45,619 nucleotides of DNA from Clostridiales bacterium (GTDB taxonomy: Bacteria > Bacillota > Clostridia > Peptostreptococcales > Anaerovoracaceae), in contig SVCS01000007.1 in assembly GCA_015058205.1 (NCBI GenBank), positions 1 to 45,619 on the forward strand, written 5' to 3'. A model generated the notes under the pieces. It was not told the DNA's origin. It saw nothing but the letters and a program-made list of their open reading frames with translations, and did not search any database. Below, piece by piece: positions 36,466-43,515 of this stretch; position 1 is the first letter of the stretch; each line of letters opens with the position of its first letter. The position numbers and the translations under genes were made by a program.

Positions 36466-37593
36466 TTATTGCTTTTTCCTGATCCGCAGGATCAGCTCAT
36501 CACAATTGCTGTCTAAATTGATGGTCTTATTCTTTCCATTCAGCTTCGCTATCCGGTTGCTGACGTTGTTGTTTCCGGTTTCTACAGAAAGAATCTCATA
36601 GTTTCCCTCCGGCAGATTGACCACGACACTGTATCCGCGTCCGGACTGGGCCATGCTGCCTTCTCCCGCTTTCAGGCTGAGATCTTCAAGGTCGACCTCT
36701 TCCTCTTCGAAATCTTTATATGCGACGCTCTCCTTCAGGTTACGGCGCCGGTACTCGGCAGGTGAGACACCATAATATCTCGGAAATGTTTCATTATATG
36801 ATCTGACAGAGGAGAATCCGTGTTTCGCGGCTACCTCCGCAATCGTCATCTCGCTTCCGAGCAGATCAATGACGGACTCTTCTGATCTGCAGTATGACAG
36901 GGCCTGCTTCAGTGTGTATCCGAAGGTGCGCTTCATATAATGAGACAGATAGTATTTGCTCACATACAGCTCTGCACTGATTGTATCCAGCCGTATGGTC
37001 TCATCGTGATGATAGAACAGATAATTGAAAACACTGGTCAGTCTCTCATGATCTTTATCGGATCCCTGCACTGTGGTAATGTCTTCCTTCGTGTTCAAAA
37101 ACGCTACGCTCATCACCTTCTGCACATCCGGAAAGATTTTTTTCATCTGCCGGAGCATCTTTTCTGTGGTCGCATCCGGCATGACGCTCATCATGATCCA
37201 TTCAAATACCTCTTTTTTCAGGCGGAGGTACTCCTTTGTGTCCGCAACTATATGCACATTTGACGAGAGTAAACCATCATTTTCATCGATGTATTCCTCG
37301 TCGATATGAATGGTAGTCACAACGGTATCCGGCATGATATTCTCAACTGAATGAATGCAGTATGGGTCGTGGGCGATGAACTGCCCTTCTTTCACTGTTT
37401 CCACCAGATTAAAGGCACTGACCAGTATTGCCCCCTTATGCACATACATGATCTCCACACCATCGTGAAAATGATGTGGGTGATATGTGTTTCTGGTCGT
37501 TTTGAAAGAGAGCCCTCTGAATTTCGTTTCTTCTTCGGCAGGTATGCTCGGTATATAGAGTGGGCTCGTATGATAATTTCGATAATCAATCAT
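36466..37593 (-). CDS. AraC-family transcriptional regulator (copy 2)
   Basis: 375 residues. The cupin sensor (HHFHDGVEIMYVHKG, IAHDPYCIHSVEN) is followed by AraC helix-turn-helix motifs (LDTISAELYVSKYYLSHYMKR; IAEVAAKHGFSSVRSYNETFPRYYG). A C-terminal beta-rich extension of about 80 residues follows, which is unusual. GGAGG lies 10 bases before the ATG. A TTGCTTTATT word overlaps its -10 box (37622-37634), so it may regulate itself and could be the protein that reads elements A and B. Confidence 0.87.
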   Translation of the reverse strand: MIDYRNYHTSPLYIPSIPAEEETKFRGLSFKTTRNTYHPHHFHDGVEIMYVHKGAILVSAFNLVETVKEGQFIAHDPYCIHSVENIMPDTVVTTIHIDEEYIDENDGLLSSNVHIVADTKEYLRLKKEVFEWIMMSVMPDATTEKMLRQMKKIFPDVQKVMSVAFLNTKEDITTVQGSDKDHERLTSVFNYLFYHHDETIRLDTISAELYVSKYYLSHYMKRTFGYTLKQALSYCRSEESVIDLLGSEMTIAEVAAKHGFSSVRSYNETFPRYYGVSPAEYRRRNLKESVAYKDFEEEEVDLEDLSLKAGEGSMAQSGRGYSVVVNLPEGNYEILSVETGNNNVSNRIAKLNGKNKTINLDSNCDELILRIRKKQ

Positions 37594-37621
37594 GCTTCAG
37601 CATCCTCCATGTTCCCTGTTG

Positions 37622-37634
37622 TTGCTTTATTATA
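37622..37634 (-). promoter_or_regulatory. Promoter of AraC copy 2 with overlapping TAAAGCAA operator word
   Basis: The minus strand reads TATAATAAAGCAA: a perfect -10 box (37629-37634) running directly into the AAAGCAA word of elements A and B. No good -35 is present. A protein binding there would control the gene for AraC copy 2. Confidence 0.55.
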
Positions 37635-37673
37635 CCATGCTGGGAGCGGTCTGCGCCTTCGTCCTTTACCGAA

Positions 37674-38984
37674 TTACAGAAGCATTCTTCCGTGATCCAC
37701 AACGAGTTCGCCGCCCATGTAGATATACTCAATGACCTCGTTATCCTTGAAGACACGGACATCTTCGGTTGGGTCTTTGCTTACGACCAGAAGGTCTGCC
37801 AGCTTGCCCTCTTCAATGGTTCCAATGGCGTTCTCCAGGCCCAGTATTTCAGAATTGATCTTTGTGGCAGAGCGAATGACCTGATCAGCAGGCATGCCGC
37901 AGTCCTGCATGCACTCCAGTTCCAGAACGCCGTACCAACCGTAAGGGGTCGATTTCTCAAAGCATGTGTCGGATCCCAAGCCGATCTTGATTCCGTTTTC
38001 ATATGCATGAAGGAAGGCAGCCTTGACTTCTTCCACTTCCTCGAGATCCGCAGCCTCATGGTCGACATTGCTGAGCAGATCCCTCTGGAAGAACTTCGGC
38101 AGGGTTTCATCCAGGAAATCTGTAAAATCAGATGATGTAATATCTTCGATCCATTTGACCAAAAGACGCATCGTCGGAACCAGATAAACGTTGTGTTCCT
38201 TCATCAGATCGCACAAGAACGGCGCATATCCGTCACAATGCTCGATCGAGTCAACGCCCGCTTCAATGCATACCTTTGACAGTTCCGGGTTCTCGCAGTG
38301 AGCCAGAACCTTCGTGCCTTCGATGAGTTTCGCTTCTTCGCATATGGCGCGGATTTCTTCTTCTGTGTAGTGGATGTCAGTATAGCGGTCGATATAGTTG
38401 TTTCCTCCGCCCGTTGCCCAGAACTTGATCTGATCCGCTCCGGAACGGAAGATCTTTCTCACGGTCTTCCTACATTCGTCTGCGCCGTCTGCACGGTAGG
38501 CAACCATATTGTTCTTTTCTTCGAAGTCGAGATCCTCGAACATGGTAACTTCCGCATGTCCGGCAGTCCGGGCGAGTCCTCTGCCGCAGGCGACGATACG
38601 AGGACCGACAACACCCGGCACATTGAAGGCTCTCTTCAGGTAGGTTCCGTTTTCAGAGATATCACGCACGCTGGTGAATCCGTATTTCAGCAGACGCAGG
38701 GCCTGACTGTAGCTGTGGGTCAATGCCGCTGAATACTCGACGATGCCCCAGTATTTCAAGTCCGTAATACCGGTAATATGCACGTGGGAATCGATGAGTC
38801 CCGGCATGACATATTTCCCCGGCAGACTGATCTTCTCTAAAGTATCATCCTTGAGTTCCGCTGAGGGGCATACTTTCTCAATACGCCCGTCGCTGATAAT
38901 GACCGCCTGATCAGGAACAGGTCTTCCTCCGTTACCATCGATGACGGCAACATCTGTTATGGCAAATCTCTTACTTGTCTTCAT
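37674..38984 (-). CDS. Amidohydrolase, imidazolonepropionase/prolidase-like
   Basis: A 436-residue amidohydrolase of a different subgroup from the YtcJ copies. Ligands: HVH in MPGLIDSHVHITG, the lysine in QIKFWATGGG (probably carboxylated), histidines in LAHCEN and SIEHCDG, and the aspartate in LGSDTCF. This binuclear pattern is that of Xaa-Pro/Xaa-Arg dipeptidases and imidazolonepropionase-like enzymes, so a dipeptide or N-acyl amino acid is a reasonable substrate. AAAGGA precedes the ATG. A leader of about 120 bases separates it from element B. Confidence 0.85.
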   Translation of the reverse strand: MKTSKRFAITDVAVIDGNGGRPVPDQAVIISDGRIEKVCPSAELKDDTLEKISLPGKYVMPGLIDSHVHITGITDLKYWGIVEYSAALTHSYSQALRLLKYGFTSVRDISENGTYLKRAFNVPGVVGPRIVACGRGLARTAGHAEVTMFEDLDFEEKNNMVAYRADGADECRKTVRKIFRSGADQIKFWATGGGNNYIDRYTDIHYTEEEIRAICEEAKLIEGTKVLAHCENPELSKVCIEAGVDSIEHCDGYAPFLCDLMKEHNVYLVPTMRLLVKWIEDITSSDFTDFLDETLPKFFQRDLLSNVDHEAADLEEVEEVKAAFLHAYENGIKIGLGSDTCFEKSTPYGWYGVLELECMQDCGMPADQVIRSATKINSEILGLENAIGTIEEGKLADLLVVSKDPTEDVRVFKDNEVIEYIYMGGELVVDHGRMLL

Positions 38985-39104
38985 GCTGCATCAGTCCTTT
39001 CTGCACAATGAGTGCGGTCGTTCTTCTGTACTGCTTGTGATATGTCTTTCTGCGACTTCGCAATAAATGCTGTCCTATTAGAATAGCGATTCTGTCTGTC
39101 GATA

Positions 39105-39217
39105 TTTTAAAACAAAATAAAGCAATCAAACAGAACGTGGATTGCTTTATTTACGTAAAAATTGCTTTAATGTAGTAAAAGGTTGCTATGAATTGCGGGA
39201 AGTTGCTTTTGCATGCT
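39105..39217 (-). promoter_or_regulatory. Regulatory element B: inverted repeat plus phased TTGCT motifs
   Basis: A near copy of element A. Over 83 bases (39105-39187 against 25923-26005) I count 74 matches with no gaps. The 13-bp inverted repeat is at 39115-39127 and 39140-39152. TGC-core motifs are at 39142, 39162, 39183, 39193, 39203 and 39213, giving offsets 0, 20, 41, 51, 61, 71. The remaining part of the gap 38985-39104 is the leader of the amidohydrolase gene and shows only a small TGCGA/TCGCA palindrome. Confidence 0.75.
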
Positions 39218-39225
39218 GCCGATTT

Positions 39226-39441
39226 TCAGTCTTCGCCCTTTTCTTCCTTCTCTTCCTTCACTTTTCTGAATAGCTGTCGAAAAAAATCCGGAGAGCTCTT
39301 GTAAGACTTGTCCTTCAGGGCATAGGTCTCCCCGCCGTTCTTCGGCTTGATCACCGTCTCCCCCTTATTGCGGCGCTCCCGCTCAAAGTCCTTCTGCAGG
39401 TCCGCCAGAGTTATGATTTTGTCGGTGTTGTTGTTGGTCAT
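39226..39441 (-). CDS. Small charged hypothetical protein (71 aa)
   Basis: A hydrophilic, Lys/Glu-rich protein with a C-terminal run of Glu and Lys, likely helical. AAGGA lies 9 bases before the ATG, which supports a real gene. No family recognised. It is an isolated gene between the endolysin remnant and element B. Confidence 0.5.
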   Translation of the reverse strand: MTNNNTDKIITLADLQKDFERERRNKGETVIKPKNGGETYALKDKSYKSSPDFFRQLFRKVKEEKEEKGED

Positions 39442-39542
39442 GGTTGTTGGTCCTTGTGTATGTATTATTTTACTTTGGGGCGTAAAGAAAAAGGTAGTCC
39501 TCGACTAACTACACTATAGGATCTCTCCTTCAGATTTAATAG

Positions 39543-39815
39543 TTACTTCATTACTTCATTTACTCTCTTCTGCACGGCATCATAATCATATCCTGCAGCA
39601 GTGAGCTTCTTTTTTCTCTCATCACCATTACCCCACTTACCCTGTATGACCTCCTTCGCAAGAGTCTCCGCAGACTTCTTTGATGGGGATGCCTTCTTCA
39701 CATCATATTTCGTCAGATCCCATTTCTTGATGATGCTACATTTTAATTCATTTTGAGTAGAGTTACTTTCTTCTAATCCGATTCTTTCTCGCGCATTTCG
39801 GACAACCATGTCCAT
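39543..39815 (-). pseudogene. Endolysin remnant carrying one CW_7 cell-wall-binding repeat
   Basis: The frame ends in a complete CW_7 (Cpl-7) repeat of about 40 residues: LAKEVIQGKWGNGDERKKKL followed by AAGYDYDAVQKRVNEVM. This motif occurs at the C-terminus of phage lysozymes and bacterial wall hydrolases. No catalytic domain precedes it. The first 18 codons overlap the 3' end of the zinc-ribbon gene in another frame, and there is no ribosome site. It is best read as the tail of a lost endolysin. Confidence 0.65.
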
Positions 39816-41184
39816 TTAGCAAACTTGCAGCAACAACCTTCCATTCGTAGCCGCAAAGTTTACATCGAGCATCAATTTTTGTCTTATTGTTTTGGTACTC
39901 CCCGCATATTTCTATTGTGTCATTAATCTTAAGTAATTCCGTTATGAATTGCTCTGTTGTCTTTGCCGCAAGTTTTCCTTTTCTGGTTTTCGCACCCCTT
40001 ACCGCAGAACAATGAGGACAACCCTTTCCTTGAGTCAAAGAATATGCCAATGGATTCCACCTGTGGCCACAATCAAGACATTCAACTTCGACTCGTTCAT
40101 TAATACGTTTGAACTCACCAACAAGCTTAATTCTCGGATTCAGTTCCTTCAGTTCTTCTTCAAACTCTTCTTGCGTCCTTGTTCTATTTTTTACGGCAAG
40201 TTTCTTTCCGCAAAGCGGGCATCCATTACCTTTCAGTAAAGTATATGGCCTTGCCTTCCATGCAGGATGGTCACATGTTTTATCATTCACCAAAATCGGA
40301 ACATTTGAACCTTTATACTCTTCCAAAACTTCAATGTTCGGACGTTTGGCACTTAATTCTTTTATAAACGACTCGTTCGCATTATAATGGCAAGCTTCAT
40401 ATGCTTTATTTGCCACCACACCCCAATCGAGCTTTAAAGTGTCATAACCCAATATTCCTAATATTTTGCTTACAAGGTTCTTTATTCTTTCATAACCATA
40501 TTCATTCAAAAAACCGCTATACACAAAGCAATCCTTATCAAACGGTGGTTCGCAATCTTCAGGATAAGTATCATATACAGTTATAAGCCTGATTCCTGCC
40601 TTTTCGCATTCCGCCCTCTTTTTCGAATCCGTATCATGCGCTTTCTTCTCATGATAAAGCCAAGAACCCGGCTCTAATGCAAGCTTGTATTCTGGGATAT
40701 ATATGTCTAATTCTTGCCCCATAGCCTCAGTATCTCTCGATAATACTTTTCCATCGCCGAGAATCTGTTTTAAAGAAATCAAAATGAATTGTTCCATAAA
40801 GCTTGTATGCGGCTTTACGCAATTCATGCATTGCGCACCATATAACAGCCTTGCCGGTTTTGCTTTCCATTCATTCCCACATATTCGGCACCTTACATCT
40901 ATGGGAGTATTCGCATTTTTGTATCCCCCCACAACCTCAATATACGGATTAAACTCCTTCATTTCCGCTATAAAAGAATCCGTAGTCTTGCGGATATTAT
41001 TAGCGCATTTAGGGCAACCATGCCCGTGTACAAGGGACCCCGGTGCAGTCTTCCACACATGCCCACATTTTGTGCATTCAAACTCAATCTTCGTGGAGCA
41101 GTTAATGTACCTACCTCTTGCTATTATAGTAGGATTCTTTTCCGCTAATTCAGTTATAAACTCTTCATGAGTTTTCCGACGCAT
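39763..41184 (-). CDS. Five-zinc-ribbon protein with central PD-(D/E)XK-like nuclease domain
   Basis: A 473-residue protein. Two treble-clef zinc ribbons (CTKCGHVW...CPKC; CRICGNEW...CMNC) are followed by a nuclease-like core (SFMEQFI, ELDIYIPEYKLALEPGS, KKRAECEKAGIRLI). Three more ribbons come after it, the first degenerate. Each ribbon is preceded by a repeat of the type FI.EL...NP.I...G.Y. The core resembles Vsr/DUF559-type endonucleases. Such proteins occur in phages and mobile elements, where they may cut or mark DNA. The ATG at 41184 has GAGG 7 bases upstream. Lower GC than the catabolic island. Confidence 0.65.
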   Translation of the reverse strand: MRRKTHEEFITELAEKNPTIIARGRYINCSTKIEFECTKCGHVWKTAPGSLVHGHGCPKCANNIRKTTDSFIAEMKEFNPYIEVVGGYKNANTPIDVRCRICGNEWKAKPARLLYGAQCMNCVKPHTSFMEQFILISLKQILGDGKVLSRDTEAMGQELDIYIPEYKLALEPGSWLYHEKKAHDTDSKKRAECEKAGIRLITVYDTYPEDCEPPFDKDCFVYSGFLNEYGYERIKNLVSKILGILGYDTLKLDWGVVANKAYEACHYNANESFIKELSAKRPNIEVLEEYKGSNVPILVNDKTCDHPAWKARPYTLLKGNGCPLCGKKLAVKNRTRTQEEFEEELKELNPRIKLVGEFKRINERVEVECLDCGHRWNPLAYSLTQGKGCPHCSAVRGAKTRKGKLAAKTTEQFITELLKINDTIEICGEYQNNKTKIDARCKLCGYEWKVVAASLLNGHGCPKCARKNRIRRK

Positions 41185-41195
41185 CAAACAACCTC

Positions 41196-41558
41196 TTATA
41201 TCAAATGATAATGCCTGAAAGCATCCATAATCGCCTCTTCCTTCTCAGGAGGACAGATCGGAATCTTTCCCTCCCCCGATCCCGGGTTGTAGTTCTTCCG
41301 TTTCTCAAGGCCTACTTTATCTTTTATCTGAGCGATATATAGAGTTGACACTTTGAAGCCATACTTATCGAGAATCCACTGTTTGATGTTCTTATAAGTC
41401 GGCTTCTCCGGAGGTACATATCTACCCTGATCAAGTTCGATACCATCCAAAGCGACCTTAATTGACACCACTTCATCATCTTGAGCAGATTCCCTAACGA
41501 GTAGTGCGCACGTCTCCACATGATTAGTACAGGGAAAAATACCATTTCTCTCTATTCT
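41196..41558 (-). pseudogene. Severed 3' end of an RlmD/RumA-type 23S rRNA methyltransferase gene
   Basis: From 41558, just after a TGA (41559-41561), the frame reads RIERNGIFPCTNHVETCALL. The PCTNHVET segment is the end of the uracil-C5 methyltransferase catalytic domain. It is followed by the clostridial RumA C-terminal extension (PTYKNIKQWILDKYG, SLYIAQ-like TLYIAQIKDK, CPPEKEEAI). The methyltransferase core, with its SAM site and catalytic cysteine, is absent. It cannot be an active enzyme and looks like a displaced gene end. Confidence 0.65.
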
Positions 41559-41631
41559 TCATTCTGATTCCATTGTTATCACCACTGCTATACCCCTTCT
41601 TTTTTGCCGTAATTAAAGACAAGAGCGTGGA

Positions 41632-41847
41632 TTACTCCGCACCTTTATCTCTGCTCCTCCTTAAACCCTCATCCCATTGCAGTTTGCAACTTTTGCATCG
41701 GAAGGTTCGGCTACTGCTAGTTCCGATGCAGACAAGACAAATAACAGCACGACATTCTTTCACTTCCTGGCGCAGCACAGGAATGGCCAGGATCATGCTG
41801 GATGACAGCATCCGCACTACTTCAACCTGCAAAAGGCATTCAGCCAC
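41632..41847 (-). pseudogene. Truncated second copy of the zinc-ribbon gene
   Basis: Positions 41668-41820 match 45270-45422 over 153 bases without gaps; I count about 20 mismatches. The first CxxC pair and the original start are missing; CLVC replaces CPAC, while CKSCKLQWDE is kept. The homology begins exactly at the stop codon of the methyltransferase gene. It is a remnant rather than a functional gene. Confidence 0.7.
41668..41820. repeat. 153-bp direct repeat, left copy
   Basis: The partner is 45270-45422, in the same orientation, about 87 percent identical by hand alignment and without indels. The two copies bracket the helicase-HNH-methyltransferase genes. Sequence outside the 153 bp shows no clear similarity. 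Confidence 0.75.
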
Positions 41848-42401
41848 CGAAACCCATCACGACCCAGGCTATCTTCAGACGTATCAATTTCTATGATTTC
41901 AAAACTGGCATTTCTAAGCTTACTTCTCAAGTCTTGCTCGGTGTAGTTTCGCATATATCTGCCCTTCTCATCATAACCAGTCTTGATTCCTTCTTTGACT
42001 GAAATAAACAGGATGCCATCGGGTTTCAAGTTGCACTGCAGGTTCTGGAAAAATGCATTTGCTTCATCTTCATGCAAATGCAACAACGATGCGCAACACC
42101 AAACACCATCAAAGGGTTCCTGTGCTTTCCATGTTGTCATATCACCAACAATTACTTCAATCCCTAACTTCTTCTTCGCCTCGTTAGCAAGTTCTTCAGA
42201 TGCATCCAAGCCAATTGCACGATAACCCATATCACAGAATGCTTTCACATCGCGTCCACTGCCGCAGCCAACGTCTATGATTCTCGCGTTCTCTGGCAAA
42301 AAAGATACAAATTTTCTCTGCAAATGATCAAAATCTGCACCGATGGTGTTTTTGTAATACTCGCCAGCATGCTTATTGTAGTAGTTTATAGTTTCATTCA
42401 C
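41817..42401 (-). CDS. Class I SAM-dependent methyltransferase
   Basis: A 194-residue methyltransferase with motif I IIDVGCGSGRD (41-51), an acidic end of strand 2 (GLDAS), and GVWCCASLLHLHEDE. Resembles small-molecule or tellurite-type methyltransferases rather than a DNA methylase; no DPPY/NPPY motif is seen. The GTG at 42401 overlaps the TGA of the HNH gene by 8 bases, so it is coupled to it. Its stop codon TAG is formed by the first bases of the truncated zinc-ribbon repeat, so the 3' end may be a fusion. Confidence 0.75.
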   Translation of the reverse strand: MNETINYYNKHAGEYYKNTIGADFDHLQRKFVSFLPENARIIDVGCGSGRDVKAFCDMGYRAIGLDASEELANEAKKKLGIEVIVGDMTTWKAQEPFDGVWCCASLLHLHEDEANAFFQNLQCNLKPDGILFISVKEGIKTGYDEKGRYMRNYTEQDLRSKLRNASFEIIEIDTSEDSLGRDGFRWLNAFCRLK

Positions 42402-43515
42402 TTCTATACACCCACTCGCGGAATCCCATGTTCTTCGCTGATTCATATATTGGGAGCAATATTTCTTCAAGTTGACCAGTAAAATGCTCTCTCGTCTGGC
42501 CTGACCTATAAAGCCGGAAACGTATCTCTTCACTGTTCAGATTCTCACGGGAACATTTTTCGAATAATTGCTTTGCTTTTGCATCCTGCTCAACCAGAAG
42601 ATAAGCATCATATTCTGTCTTTGCCAGGCGATCGAAATAAACCTTCCAGTCAGGAAGATTATTGCTTTTGCTGCTATTCACGCTTTTGATGGTTGGAATC
42701 AGATTCCACAATTCATCGCTCGCAATATAGGACCATGGCACAAAATGATCGATGGAGATTCCTTTGACAGCTAACAGATCACCTGTGTAAATATCAATCA
42801 CGGGTTGATGCTGAATCATATATTTCCAGTAGCCGTTTACGGCTGTCAGTTTCCGTTCCTGCGGAGGATTAATCTTATTTGAGATGCCGGGTACAGTCGG
42901 ATTACGTCTTTGAAGATACAGAATAAGATTGTAATCTGTCCATCCCATGATGATACCTAAGTTGCTGCGCAGATAATCCATCCAAACCGGTGTGATGATA
43001 ATCCGGCTGTTTAAGGGTCCGTCATACTCTATGGTATACATCATTCCCTTCTGGGCATTGATATAATCTGTGATAGCTGCCTGCTTATACCAAATCTTTG
43101 AATCCGGAGTCTGCATAAATGGCGCTTGAAGACGATACGGAACATTTAATGACAAGGTGCGCATAAATCCCTGCAACTGGCGATCCTCGCTAGATCTCAG
43201 GTAATCCAGCAACACATTCTCTTTTTCCGTCGGAAGAAAATCTTCTTTATCGGCGATGTAAAGCACTGTTTTTTCCAAAGTGTCAGCTGGTCCGAGATTC
43301 AGTTTATATTCACTGACCATGTACCAGGCATCAATGATCATCCGTTCAATCAGTTCACGAAATGGTATTTCATTTCTTCCGCGACTGACTTCATGCAGGA
43401 TGGCTTTGAACCAAAACAGTTTATAGCTCTCGCTTTTGTTGTCAAATAGCCTTGCGAGACTAGATGTATTTACTTTTTCGGATTGTGGAATTTGCATATT
43501 ATAAATATCACTCAA
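42394..43515 (-). CDS. HNH endonuclease-domain protein
   Basis: A 373-residue protein. The HNH core is IDHFVPWSYIASDELWNLIP followed by NSSKSNNLP; the Asp-His pair and the later Asn are present. The zinc cysteines often found before it are missing (IDIYTGDLL). The 250-residue N-terminal region is helical and unassigned; the 100-residue C-terminal part is also unassigned. The first codon is TTG at 43515, overlapping the helicase stop; an ATG at 43497 is an alternative. It probably nicks or cuts DNA in concert with the helicase. Confidence 0.75.
   Translation of the reverse strand: MSDIYNMQIPQSEKVNTSSLARLFDNKSESYKLFWFKAILHEVSRGRNEIPFRELIERMIIDAWYMVSEYKLNLGPADTLEKTVLYIADKEDFLPTEKENVLLDYLRSSEDRQLQGFMRTLSLNVPYRLQAPFMQTPDSKIWYKQAAITDYINAQKGMMYTIEYDGPLNSRIIITPVWMDYLRSNLGIIMGWTDYNLILYLQRRNPTVPGISNKINPPQERKLTAVNGYWKYMIQHQPVIDIYTGDLLAVKGISIDHFVPWSYIASDELWNLIPTIKSVNSSKSNNLPDWKVYFDRLAKTEYDAYLLVEQDAKAKQLFEKCSRENLNSEEIRFRLYRSGQTREHFTGQLEEILLPIYESAKNMGFREWVYRSE

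Noticed and set aside
41324-41545. Alternative 73-aa frame over the rumA remnant
   Set aside because: It lies in another frame from the recognisable RumA segment and has no motif or ribosome site.
41817-42401. Restriction-modification DNA methyltransferase
   Set aside because: No DPPY/NPPY or PCQ motif; the sequence is of the small-molecule methyltransferase type.
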